Below, piece after piece: positions 8,991 through 16,985 of a stretch of 64,000 nt of DNA. The notes under the pieces were generated by a model that saw only the letters and a list, made by a program, of their open reading frames with translations, was not told the DNA's origin and ran no database searches. The position numbers were made by a program, and so were the translations under genes. Each line of letters opens with the position of its first letter. Position 1 is the first letter of the stretch. The DNA is from Frigoribacterium faeni (GTDB lineage: Bacteria > Actinomycetota > Actinomycetes > Actinomycetales > Microbacteriaceae): NCBI RefSeq assembly GCF_007988805.1, contig NZ_BJUV01000015.1, positions 1-64,000 on the forward strand, given 5' to 3'.

Positions 8991-11900
8991 CTAGGGCGAA
9001 GCGGGGTGCTCGACGGGCGCGACGAGGTCGATGAACCGCGAGAGCAGGCCGAGACCGGCGATCGTCGTCGGCATCGAGGCGGCCAGCGCGGGCGAGTGCA
9101 CCAGGTATGCCGCCCACTGGGCGCGCGAGATCCCGACGTTGAGCCGGTTCGGCAGGAGCAGGAACTCGAGCCCCCGGGGGATGTCGGCGGCGCTCGACGC
9201 GGCCAGCGAGAGGATCGCGACGACGGCCTCCCTCCCCTGGAAGAGATCGACGGTGCCGACGGTCGTGCCGCGGAACCCGGCCGCGTCGAGCGCCGCGCGG
9301 ACGACGGCTCCGTGCGCGTTGTAGGGCGCGACCACGATCACGTCGTCGTCGGTCAGAGCCCGGGTCCGCCCGTCGCCGTCGGTCCAGCGACGACCGACCA
9401 CGTCGGCGACGAGCGCGACGACGCGCTCGGCCTCCTCCGGCGACGACGTCGTGTTGCCGTGGTGACGCACCGCCTCGACGTGCAGGCCGGGGGCGATGCC
9501 CTCGAGATGCCGCTCGGGCGCCCGCGATGCGAGGGCGCCGTCGTACGACAGTCGCGAGACGGGGGCGGTCAGGGCCGGGTGCATGCGGTAGGTGCGCGAG
9601 AGGAAGTACCCGAGCTCGGGCGGCAGCACGTCGTGTCCGTCGGCGAGCCAGCCGAGCGCGGACCGGTCGACGGGTTCGGGATGCGAGCCCTGGCTCACCT
9701 GCGGCAGCTGCTGCGGGTCGCCGAGCAGCAGCAGCCGCTGGGCGGCGACCGACGACGCGATGGTCGGGGCGAGCGAGAACTGCCCGGCCTCGTCGATCAC
9801 GAGCAGATCGAGCGATCCGCGCGCGATGGTGTCGGCGTTGGCGAAGGTCCACGCCGTGCCGCCGACGACTCCCCCGGTCCCGCCCGGTCCGGTGAGGAAC
9901 CCGGCGAGCTCGGCGCCGTTCCTGACGGCCGTCCAGGCGGCCGCCTCGACCGCCTCGGGGTCGGCGCCGCTCTTCGGCACCTTGACCACGCGCTCGGGGT
10001 CGACCCCCTTGCCGACCACGGCCTCGAGGAAGTTCTCGACGACCGCGTGCGACTGGCCGACGACGCCGACCCGCCAGCCGTGCTCGCGGACGAGCCGGGC
10101 GACGACGGTCGACCCGACGAAGGTCTTGCCTGTGCCGGGAGGCCCCTGCACCGCGAGATACGACCGGTCGAGCCCGAGCAGGGTCGCGGTGACCGCGGCC
10201 ACGGTGTCGTCGCCCTCGACCGGCACCACCCGGCCCCGGGGCGGCACCCGGCGGAGCAGGTCGAGCGCGGCGTCGGCGACGAGGCCCGGCAGGCCGTCGA
10301 GCACCCGGCGCCCCCACTCCGAGATGGCCGCCGGCTGCGGAGCGGCCCGAGGAGGCGCGGCGGGCGTCAGAGCCACCGGGAACGCGTCGTGCGTCTCCGC
10401 ACCGACCGGCACGGTCTCGGTCAGCAGCAGCACGACCCGGCGGCCGTCGGTCTCGGCGTCGACGACCGTGCCCCGGGCGGCCCAGCCCCGGGATCCGGGG
10501 CCGGCCCGGTTCGCCGAGGCGGGCAGAGGCGTGTCGTAGACGACCATCGGACTCGCGCCGATCGGCAGGCGGCTGCCCGGGGCGAGCGAGCCGACCAGTC
10601 GGAGGTCGCGGGAGAGCGTCCGCTTGCGCGGCGGTCTCTGCCAGTCGCGCACCACCTCCGCGCGGTCGACGACGAAGACGTCGCGGGCGTCGGCCCACTC
10701 GTCGATCGGGTTGCGGAGCCGGTCGAAGTGCTCCTGCCAGAAGGTCTTGGCCTCGCGACGGTGATAGTCGATGGCGGCCGCCGCGAGGGCGAGCGCCGTC
10801 TGGTCGGGTGTGCGGTCGAGAGGGTCGACGTCGGCGAGCTGAGCCGAGAGCTCGACGAAGACGGGATCGGGCTCGGCACGGACGCGCTCGTCGTCGACGA
10901 GGTCGAGGGTGCCGTCGGTCGACGAGCCGGCCGGAGCGAACGCGAGCAGCCAGTCGCGCAGGCGCAGGGTCGAGCGGCAGTCGTACTCGTTGTAGTCGGC
11001 GACCTGATCGAGGCGGGCCTGCCCGGAGGGGTCGCCCGCCCGCAGCGCCGCGGCGGCCTCGACGTAGGCGTCGATGCTGTCGGTCGCGGTGACGACCCCG
11101 CCGTCGTCGCGGAGGTCGGCGCCCATGTAGAGCGGCTCGAGCTTCTTGATCGAGTAGCTGCGCGATCCGACGAGCAGCGCCTTGCGGACGATCGGGTAGA
11201 GGTCGACGAGCACCCCGTCTCGCAGCAGGTCGTCGACGTCGTCTTCGCCGACGCCGTGCCGTGCGGCCAGCGAGAGCAGATGACTGCGCTCGTACGAGGC
11301 GTAGTGGTAGACGTGCATGCCCGGATGGGCGGCGCGTCGCTCGCGGACGTAGGCGAGGAAGTCGATCAGCGCCCGGCGCTCGTCGCGGAGGTCGTGCGCC
11401 CAGAACGCGGTGAATCGCGCCTGGTCGTCGACCAGGCCGAAGAGGTAGTCGAGCCCCCACACCGTGCCGTCGCCCTCGGTGTAGAGCGGATCGCCCTCGA
11501 AGTCGAAGAAGACGTCGCCCGGGTCGGGGGCGGGGATCGCCGCGAGGGCCCCCGCGTCGACCAGGCGGATCTCGGGCGCCGAGCCGTGCTCGCTGGCGAT
11601 CTGCAGCTCCGCCTGACCCCGGAGGCGCGCCAGGGCGGTCGACCCCACGCCCGCCACCGGCCCGGTGCTCGCGGCGAGGGCATCGATGCTGGCGATGCCG
11701 GCGTCGATGAGGCTGGTCCGCTGGCCGAGGGTCAGCCCGGCGACGAGCACGAGGTCGCGGTGCTCGTCGACCTGCTCGGCGCAGGGGCCGCACCTGCCGC
11801 AGGCGCGGACGCCGGGTGCGCCCCAGGCGAGCGCGCCCTCGGCCCGCCGACGTTCCTCCACGGCGGCCCGCAGCCGGTCGCGTTGGGCCCGGTAGACGGG

Positions 11901-12467
11901 CGCGATGTCGGCGAGCTCGTGGCTCGAGGTGGCCCCGTCTCCGAGAACGAGATGGACCAGAGGCCCGACCGCGACGCCGCGCGCGGCGATCTGCTCGGCG
12001 TAGGCGGCCAGCTGCAGCAGGGCGGGGATCTTCGCGTGCCGGGCGAGCTTGGTGTCGTAGACCTCGTACGCGCCGTCGTCGGTGCGGATCAGGAAGTCGG
12101 AGAACCCGATGAACGTGCCGTCGAAGAACGTGGCCTGGTACAGCACGGGGGCTCCGTCGCGCAGGGCGCGCTCGGCGGCGTCGGCGGCCGCCGGGTAGTC
12201 GGCCCGATCGGGGCGCTCGAACTCGACCACCTCGTGCGTGCGGCGCAGCTGCTCGAGGAACCGGATCTCGTGGTCGTCGCCCAGGCGGGCCGTGCGGTCG
12301 AGCATCGAGTCGGCCGCGTCGGCGATCGGGTCGATGCGGCCGAGCTTCGCGTCGAGACGCCGGAGGAACGCCCACTCGCACGCCGCCCAGGTGCTGAGGT
12401 CGGACGGGCTCGTGACCACGGTCTCGTCGTCGATGTAGATGGTGTGCCTCTCGATCGCGCCTCGCAC
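8991..12467 (-). CDS. TM0106-family RecB-like nuclease fused to SF1 DNA helicase
   Basis: 1158 residues. The N-terminal part is a RecB/Cas4-type nuclease with YEVYDTKLAR, an early Cys (TWAACEW) and a CxxCxxC cluster (CGRCGPC, near residue 220), the set expected for a 4Fe-4S cluster in this fold. The middle holds an RNase H-like block (FFDFEGDPLYTEGDG). The C-terminal half is a UvrD/Dna2-type helicase with Walker A QGPPGTGKT near 773, DEAGQFSLAPT and GDPQQLPQVSQG. Family members are bifunctional nuclease-helicases presumed to act in DNA repair or nucleic-acid processing; none is well characterised. A GTG start at 12467 is used because the conserved part begins close behind it. That start lies inside a 10-base-stem hairpin. 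Confidence 0.88.
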   Translation of the reverse strand: MRGAIERHTIYIDDETVVTSPSDLSTWAACEWAFLRRLDAKLGRIDPIADAADSMLDRTARLGDDHEIRFLEQLRRTHEVVEFERPDRADYPAAADAAERALRDGAPVLYQATFFDGTFIGFSDFLIRTDDGAYEVYDTKLARHAKIPALLQLAAYAEQIAARGVAVGPLVHLVLGDGATSSHELADIAPVYRAQRDRLRAAVEERRRAEGALAWGAPGVRACGRCGPCAEQVDEHRDLVLVAGLTLGQRTSLIDAGIASIDALAASTGPVAGVGSTALARLRGQAELQIASEHGSAPEIRLVDAGALAAIPAPDPGDVFFDFEGDPLYTEGDGTVWGLDYLFGLVDDQARFTAFWAHDLRDERRALIDFLAYVRERRAAHPGMHVYHYASYERSHLLSLAARHGVGEDDVDDLLRDGVLVDLYPIVRKALLVGSRSYSIKKLEPLYMGADLRDDGGVVTATDSIDAYVEAAAALRAGDPSGQARLDQVADYNEYDCRSTLRLRDWLLAFAPAGSSTDGTLDLVDDERVRAEPDPVFVELSAQLADVDPLDRTPDQTALALAAAAIDYHRREAKTFWQEHFDRLRNPIDEWADARDVFVVDRAEVVRDWQRPPRKRTLSRDLRLVGSLAPGSRLPIGASPMVVYDTPLPASANRAGPGSRGWAARGTVVDAETDGRRVVLLLTETVPVGAETHDAFPVALTPAAPPRAAPQPAAISEWGRRVLDGLPGLVADAALDLLRRVPPRGRVVPVEGDDTVAAVTATLLGLDRSYLAVQGPPGTGKTFVGSTVVARLVREHGWRVGVVGQSHAVVENFLEAVVGKGVDPERVVKVPKSGADPEAVEAAAWTAVRNGAELAGFLTGPGGTGGVVGGTAWTFANADTIARGSLDLLVIDEAGQFSLAPTIASSVAAQRLLLLGDPQQLPQVSQGSHPEPVDRSALGWLADGHDVLPPELGYFLSRTYRMHPALTAPVSRLSYDGALASRAPERHLEGIAPGLHVEAVRHHGNTTSSPEEAERVVALVADVVGRRWTDGDGRTRALTDDDVIVVAPYNAHGAVVRAALDAAGFRGTTVGTVDLFQGREAVVAILSLAASSAADIPRGLEFLLLPNRLNVGISRAQWAAYLVHSPALAASMPTTIAGLGLLSRFIDLVAPVEHPASP

Positions 12468-12486
12468 GGGTGTCGGCCCGTGCGAG
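12461..12486 (-). terminator. Hairpin between lacI-type gene and nuclease gene
   Basis: CTCGCACGGG (12461-12470) and CCCGTGCGAG (12477-12486) form a perfect 10-base stem with a 6-base loop. On the minus strand it follows the LacI-type stop by about 20 bases and covers the GTG used for the next gene. It could end the regulator transcript or limit read-through and translation of the nuclease. Confidence 0.55.
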
Positions 12487-12507
12487 TCACGCTAGCGTCG
12501 ACCACCG

Positions 12508-13566
12508 TCAGCGCGACGAACGGCCCTTCAGGAGGCGCGGTGCGAGCGTGACCCGCCGCGCGCCTCCCGCATCGCCCCCGCCCGTCGACCCGAGCGCGTC
12601 GAGCAGCAGCCGGACGGCCTCGCGCCCCATGGCGGGCCAGGGGTGTCGGAGCGTCGTGATGTCGCGGTCGTCGCCCTCACCGAACGAGACGTCGAGCAGG
12701 CTCGCCACCTGGACGTCGTCGGGGACGGCGACGTCGCCGAGCCGGAGCACGGTGACGAGACCGTGCGCGACGTCGTCGTTGGCGCAGACGATCGCGTCGA
12801 CGCGGCGGCCGTCCACCACGAGCCCCGCGCCTCCGTCCGGCCCGGCCGGGTCGCGGGAGGCGAGCAGCCGGTTGGCGGCGGCCACCCCGCCGGCCAGGAC
12901 CGCGTCCGCCGGGAGCGCCGCGACGAAGGCCGTGCCCCGCGAGTCGCACGAGGCGCGCACGGCCGCGATGCGTCGGGCGTCGGCGTGGTCGGCCGGCGAC
13001 AGGCCGACCGTCGCGAACGACCGGGCCCCGCCGTCGGCCAGCGAGCCGACGAGCAGGTCGGTGGCCCGGTTGTCGTCGAGACCCACCGAGTCGGTGCCGT
13101 CGCCGAAGATGTGCCGGCCGACCTGCACCACCGGCACGCGGGCGGCGGCGGCGATGGCGTCCCGGCTGACGTCCTCGGAGGGCGGGCAGACGATCAGCCC
13201 GTCGACGCGGCGGTTGAGCAGCGACTCGACGGTCTCCACGTCGTGGTCGTCGCCCTCGGCCGAGTAGCGCAGCACGAGCGACAGCCCCGCGTCGTCGAGG
13301 GCGGCGCTGACCGACTCGATCAGCGCCGAGAGGAACCCCGTGGTGTACCGGGGCAGGATGAGCCCGACGGTCTCGGTGCGTTGGCTGCGCAGGGCGCTCG
13401 CCACCGCGTTGTGCCGGTAGCCGAGGTCGGCGATCGCCTTGCGCACGGCCCGCGATCGCGACTCCGAGACGTGCTGGGCGCCGGAGAGCACGCGCGACGC
13501 CGTGGCGATCGAGACCCCCGCCCTCTGGGCCACGTCGACCAGGGTGGGCTCCGTGGTCTGGTTCAC
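12508..13566 (-). CDS. LacI-family transcriptional regulator
   Basis: 352 residues. A LacI DNA-binding domain spans about residues 8-57 (TLVDVAQRAGVSIATASRVL, then the hinge segment RHNAVASALRSQRT). A periplasmic-binding-protein-like effector domain begins at VGLILPRYTTGFLSALIE. It begins with GTG overlapping the creatininase stop by 4 bases (GTGA), so it is the last gene of the leftward arm of the divergon. It probably binds the two GTAA-CG-TTAC operators between the arms and represses both until a substrate appears; this is inference from position and operator type. Effector unknown, possibly a nucleoside or degradation product. Confidence 0.9.
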   Translation of the reverse strand: MNQTTEPTLVDVAQRAGVSIATASRVLSGAQHVSESRSRAVRKAIADLGYRHNAVASALRSQRTETVGLILPRYTTGFLSALIESVSAALDDAGLSLVLRYSAEGDDHDVETVESLLNRRVDGLIVCPPSEDVSRDAIAAAARVPVVQVGRHIFGDGTDSVGLDDNRATDLLVGSLADGGARSFATVGLSPADHADARRIAAVRASCDSRGTAFVAALPADAVLAGGVAAANRLLASRDPAGPDGGAGLVVDGRRVDAIVCANDDVAHGLVTVLRLGDVAVPDDVQVASLLDVSFGEGDDRDITTLRHPWPAMGREAVRLLLDALGSTGGGDAGGARRVTLAPRLLKGRSSR

Positions 13567-14324
13567 CGCGCCTCCTCGGCTCGGCCGCGGAGCACGTCGG
13601 CGACGAAGTCGGCGAGCACGGCCATCGACCCCTCGACGGTCGCGTCGAGCAGTCGCTCGCCCTTGTCGGCGGTGGCCGGCGACGGGTCGCCGAACACCCC
13701 GGACGGCGAGAACGGGTGCAGCTGCATCGGACGCGTGCCGAAGTCGGAGGGGAACGCCGGGTAGCAGGCCCCGTAACGGTCGGTCCGCACGTCGTCGGGG
13801 GCGAGCCGCAGCATGATCGAGGTCTCGATCTCCTCCGCGTGCGCGAGACCCGCGGCCGCGGGGCGACTCTCGCGGACCTCGTCGATCGCGGCGTCCATCC
13901 CGGGGTGGTCGAGCGTGATCGCGGGCAGCACACCCTCGTCGAGCAGGAGGCGCGTGGCCGTGTACAGCGGCCCGCGGTTCCCCCAGTCCCCGTTCACCAC
14001 GACGAGCCCGCCCGCCCCGGAGCGCGCGAGGGCGCGACCCAGGTCGACCACGATCGCCGTGACGGTCGCCGATGAGAGCGACAGGGTGCCGCGGTAGCCG
14101 GCGGTGTTCCAGGTGTCGCCGTAGTGCACCGGAGGCAGCAGCACGGCGTCGAGGCGCTCGGCGAGACGGCGGGCGACCTCGGCCGCCGTGGCGGTGTCGG
14201 TGCCGAGCGGCAGGTGCGGGCCGTGCTGCTCGAACGCGCCGAACGGCAGCACGGCGAGACCCGCGCCCCGGTCGAAGGCGGCGGCCACGTCGGGCCAGGG
14301 CGTGCGGTCTGCGTCGATCATCAT
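13563..14324 (-). CDS. Creatininase-family amidohydrolase
   Basis: 253 residues. The creatininase fold is shown by the metal-site segments FGAFEQHGPHLPLGTD near residue 26 (Glu/His/Asp ligands) and VVNGDWGN, GLAHAEEIETS further on. The family includes creatinine amidohydrolase, FAPy amidohydrolase and the mycofactocin peptidase MftE; all cleave C-N bonds with metals. The ATG at 14322-14324 shares one base with the TGA of the upstream deaminase gene (TGATG), so the two are translationally coupled. With a deaminase-type partner and a nucleoside-type importer opposite, a ring-opening or amide-cleaving step on an N-heterocycle is the likeliest role. The exact substrate is not known. Confidence 0.85.
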   Translation of the reverse strand: MMIDADRTPWPDVAAAFDRGAGLAVLPFGAFEQHGPHLPLGTDTATAAEVARRLAERLDAVLLPPVHYGDTWNTAGYRGTLSLSSATVTAIVVDLGRALARSGAGGLVVVNGDWGNRGPLYTATRLLLDEGVLPAITLDHPGMDAAIDEVRESRPAAAGLAHAEEIETSIMLRLAPDDVRTDRYGACYPAFPSDFGTRPMQLHPFSPSGVFGDPSPATADKGERLLDATVEGSMAVLADFVADVLRGRAEEAR

Positions 14325-15757
14325 CAAGGAGCGTAGGTCTGAATGGTGCTCCCGTGCGACCGGTCGGTGAGGCCGGGCAGTCTCGCGTTCATCTCGGTCA
14401 TCAGCGCGTCGAGGTCGGTGTCGACCAGCCGGCCGCCGTCGACCACGATGCGGCCGTCGACGATCACCGTCTCGACGTCGCTCGCCCGGATGCTCAGCAC
14501 CAGGGCTGCGGCGAGGTCGTTCATCGGCTGCAGGTGGGGCTTCCAGGGGTCGATCAGCACGATGTCGGCCGTGTACCCGGGGGCGAGGGCGCCGAGGTCG
14601 TGCTCGCGGCCGATCGCCTGCGCGCTCTGCCGGGTGAGGAGGTCGAGCGCGTGCGAGCTGGTCAGCCAGGTCGCGTCGCGCGAGGCCGCCTTCTGCACGA
14701 GGGCGGTCGCGCGCACGCTCTCGAACATGTCGAGCGTGTTGTTCGAGGCGCAGCCGTCGGTTCCGATCCCGACCGCGATGCCGGCGTCGTGCAGCAGTCG
14801 GATCGGCGTGGAGGTGTGCGTGTGCTTCTGGTAGACCTTGGCGCAGCACGCGACGCCGACGCGGTCGGCGTACGGGGTCAGCCACGCCAGGTCGCTCTCG
14901 ACGATCCCCGTGCCGTGCGCGATCAACGCGCCGGCCTCGAGCATGCCGGTGTCGTGCAGCACCTGGATCGGCGTCGCGCCCCGTCGCGCGAGCGAGGACT
15001 CGGTCTGGTGCATCGTCTCGGCGGCGTGCACGTGACTGCGCACGCCGATCGAGCGGGCGAGCTCCGCCGTGCGGACCAGGTCGGCGTCGTCGACCGTGTA
15101 GACCGCGTGCGGCCCGAGCATCGTGGTGATGCGGCCGCCCGCGGCGCCGTCGTGCTCGGCGGCGAACGCGGCGCTGCGCTCCAGGCCCTCGGCGCCCTGC
15201 GACGAGAAGTACGTCTCGGCGAGCACCGCCCGCATGCCGCCCTCGTCGACGGCGCGGGCGATCTGCGTCATCGAGAAGTAGTGGTCGGCGACCGTCGTGA
15301 CCCCGCCGAGCAGCATCTCGGCGACGGCCAGGCGGGCGCCGAGCAGGACGTCCCGGTCGGTCAGGTTCACCTCCATCGGCCAGATGTGGTCGTTGAACCA
15401 GGAGGCGGTGGGCACGTCCTCCGCGGAGCCCCGGAAGTAGGTCATCGACGAGTGGCTGTGCGTGTTGATCAGGCCCGGGACGGCGACGCGTCCGGGTGCG
15501 TCGACGACCCGCGCCGCGCCCAGGTCGGCGGCCGTCAGGTCGGCGTCGGGACGGATCCAGGCGATCACGGAGCCGACCACGCCGATCGCCTGGTCGGCGA
15601 GGAACGTCGCAGGACCGGGCCGGGCCGCGTCGTCGGGCGCGAGGTCGGGGTAGGCGGCGACCGGACGCCGGGTCGGCGCCAGCACGGTCACCCTCCGGAT
15701 CACGAGATCGACGGCGGGCGCCGGATCGACGGCGGGGGCGGAGGGATCGGTCGTCAT
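14324..15757 (-). CDS. Amidohydrolase, deaminase type (TRZ/ATZ, SAH/guanine deaminase-like)
   Basis: 477 residues. Metal-binding motif NTHSHSSMTYFRG, second His site HAAETMHQ, and GTDGCASNNTLDMFE with the catalytic Asp are all in place for the TRZ/ATZ and S-adenosylhomocysteine/guanine deaminase group. These zinc or iron enzymes release ammonia from purine- or triazine-like rings. Domain homology starts at the ATG at 15755-15757; the frame continues upstream but into promoter sequence. First gene of the leftward arm; the operator GAAAACGTTTAC is centred about 38 bases upstream. Likely feeds imported nucleobase or nucleoside derivatives into catabolism together with the creatininase-like enzyme. 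Confidence 0.87.
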   Translation of the reverse strand: MTTDPSAPAVDPAPAVDLVIRRVTVLAPTRRPVAAYPDLAPDDAARPGPATFLADQAIGVVGSVIAWIRPDADLTAADLGAARVVDAPGRVAVPGLINTHSHSSMTYFRGSAEDVPTASWFNDHIWPMEVNLTDRDVLLGARLAVAEMLLGGVTTVADHYFSMTQIARAVDEGGMRAVLAETYFSSQGAEGLERSAAFAAEHDGAAGGRITTMLGPHAVYTVDDADLVRTAELARSIGVRSHVHAAETMHQTESSLARRGATPIQVLHDTGMLEAGALIAHGTGIVESDLAWLTPYADRVGVACCAKVYQKHTHTSTPIRLLHDAGIAVGIGTDGCASNNTLDMFESVRATALVQKAASRDATWLTSSHALDLLTRQSAQAIGREHDLGALAPGYTADIVLIDPWKPHLQPMNDLAAALVLSIRASDVETVIVDGRIVVDGGRLVDTDLDALMTEMNARLPGLTDRSHGSTIQTYAP

Positions 15758-15789
15758 GACGTCAGGCTGACACAGCGAGTCACTCCGAT

Positions 15790-15801
15790 GAAAACGTTTA
15801 C
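15790..15801. promoter_or_regulatory. LacI-type operator O1
   Basis: GAAAACGTTTAC differs at one base from the palindrome GTAAACGTTTAC typical of actinobacterial LacI operators. It sits 33 bases in front of the deaminase start in the divergent promoter region. The centre-to-centre distance to O2 is 122 bases, compatible with looping by a LacI tetramer or two dimers. Confidence 0.65.
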
Positions 15802-15828
15802 TCCACTCCTTACCTGTTCGAAACACAG

Positions 15829-15851
15829 CCGTAACACGCCCCCGGTTACGG
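15829..15851. promoter_or_regulatory. Inverted repeat CCGTAAC-N9-GTTACGG between the two operators
   Basis: Perfect 7-base arms with a 9-base spacer, in the middle of the divergent promoter region. It differs from the LacI operators and may be a site for a second regulator or part of a promoter. No protein can be assigned. Confidence 0.4.
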
Positions 15852-15911
15852 TTGTCGCACCCTCACCATCCCTCCGATCCCTCGAGAACCCGGCCCCTCG
15901 TCCTCGATCAG

Positions 15912-15923
15912 GTAATCGTTTAC
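15912..15923. promoter_or_regulatory. LacI-type operator O2
   Basis: GTAATCGTTTAC, one mismatch from GTAAACGTTTAC. It lies immediately upstream of the ribosome-binding site of the BMP lipoprotein gene (start 15938), where bound repressor would block RNA polymerase. Confidence 0.65.
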
Positions 15924-15937
15924 TTCTTGGAGTCCCC

Positions 15938-16981
15938 GTGCCCACACTGCGTCCCCGCCGCCTCCTGCTCGCCTCCGCGACCACCCTGACGGCCACCCTG
16001 CTGCTCGCCTCGTGCGCCGGCCAGACGGCCGCCACCGCGCCGTCCGCCGACCCCGACGCCGCCACCGTCGCCCTGCTCTACGGGACGACCGGCGACTACT
16101 CGATCATGGACGGCGGCTACGCCGGCTTCACCGCGGCGGAGGAGAAGCTCGGCTTCTCGCCCCTCGAGCTGTCGAGCCCGAACACCGACGACTACCAGGA
16201 CCGCCTCGACCTGGCCGTGTCGCAGGGCGCCGACCTCGCGGTCGGCATCGGGTTCCAGTTCGCCCAGCCCATGGAGACCACCGACCACCCCGACACGGCC
16301 TTCGTCGACGTCGACACCGACATCGGGACCGAGATCGACGGCGTGACGACGATCTCGTTCGCGGCGAACGAGTCCTCGTACCTGGTGGGCGTCGCCGCGG
16401 CGCTGACCTCGACCACCGGCCACATCGGCTTCGTCGGCGGCGTCGACCAGCCCTCGATCCAGAACTTCTTCGTCGGCTACGAGGCGGGCGCCAAGTCCGT
16501 CGACCCGTCGATCACGATCGACTCGACCTACCTCTCGCCGCTCGGCGACTTCACCGGCTTCTCCGACCCGACCAAGGGCAAGGAGGCCGCCGCCTCGATG
16601 TACGCCGGCGGCGCCGACGTCGTCTACGCGGCGGCGGGCGGCTCCGGCCAGGGCGTCTACGAGCAGGCGGCCGCATCGAGCACCGACGACGCCAAGGTCT
16701 GGGCCATCGGCGTCGACGGCGACGCCTACGAGCAGGTCGACGACGACATCAAGCCGTTCATCCTCACCTCCGCGCTGAAGAACGTCGACGTCGCGGTCGA
16801 AGACGTCATCACCTCGTTCGACGCGGGCACCCTCGAGACCGGCGAGCAGGTCTTCGACCTCGAGACCGGCGGCGTCGGCTACTCGACCAGCGGAGGGTTC
16901 GTCGACGCCATCTCCGACCAGCTCGACGACGCCGAGGCCGCCATCGTGGCCGGCGACGTCACCGTCCCGACGGCGCTCTGA
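15938..16981 (+). CDS. BMP-family ABC transporter substrate-binding lipoprotein
   Basis: 347 residues from a GTG at 15938 with GGAG 5 bases upstream. A basic n-region and hydrophobic stretch lead to a lipobox LLASC with Cys26 as the lipidation site. The mature part is a BMP/PnrA-like (TmpC) domain: VALLYGTTGDYSIMDGG, GIGFQFAQPM, GFVGGVDQPSIQNFFVGYEAGA, DVVYAAAGGSGQGVYEQA and WAIGVDGDAYEQ. Members capture purine nucleosides at the outer face of the membrane. The ATPase and two permease genes follow, completing the importer. Confidence 0.92.
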   Translation: MPTLRPRRLLLASATTLTATLLLASCAGQTAATAPSADPDAATVALLYGTTGDYSIMDGGYAGFTAAEEKLGFSPLELSSPNTDDYQDRLDLAVSQGADLAVGIGFQFAQPMETTDHPDTAFVDVDTDIGTEIDGVTTISFAANESSYLVGVAAALTSTTGHIGFVGGVDQPSIQNFFVGYEAGAKSVDPSITIDSTYLSPLGDFTGFSDPTKGKEAAASMYAGGADVVYAAAGGSGQGVYEQAAASSTDDAKVWAIGVDGDAYEQVDDDIKPFILTSALKNVDVAVEDVITSFDAGTLETGEQVFDLETGGVGYSTSGGFVDAISDQLDDAEAAIVAGDVTVPTAL

Positions 16982-16985
16982 CCCG

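Noticed and set aside
7920-12551. Long plus-strand open frame opposite the nuclease-helicase
   Set aside because: Antisense shadow: composition is Arg/Gly/Val/Asp noise, while the minus-strand frame has intact nuclease and helicase motifs.
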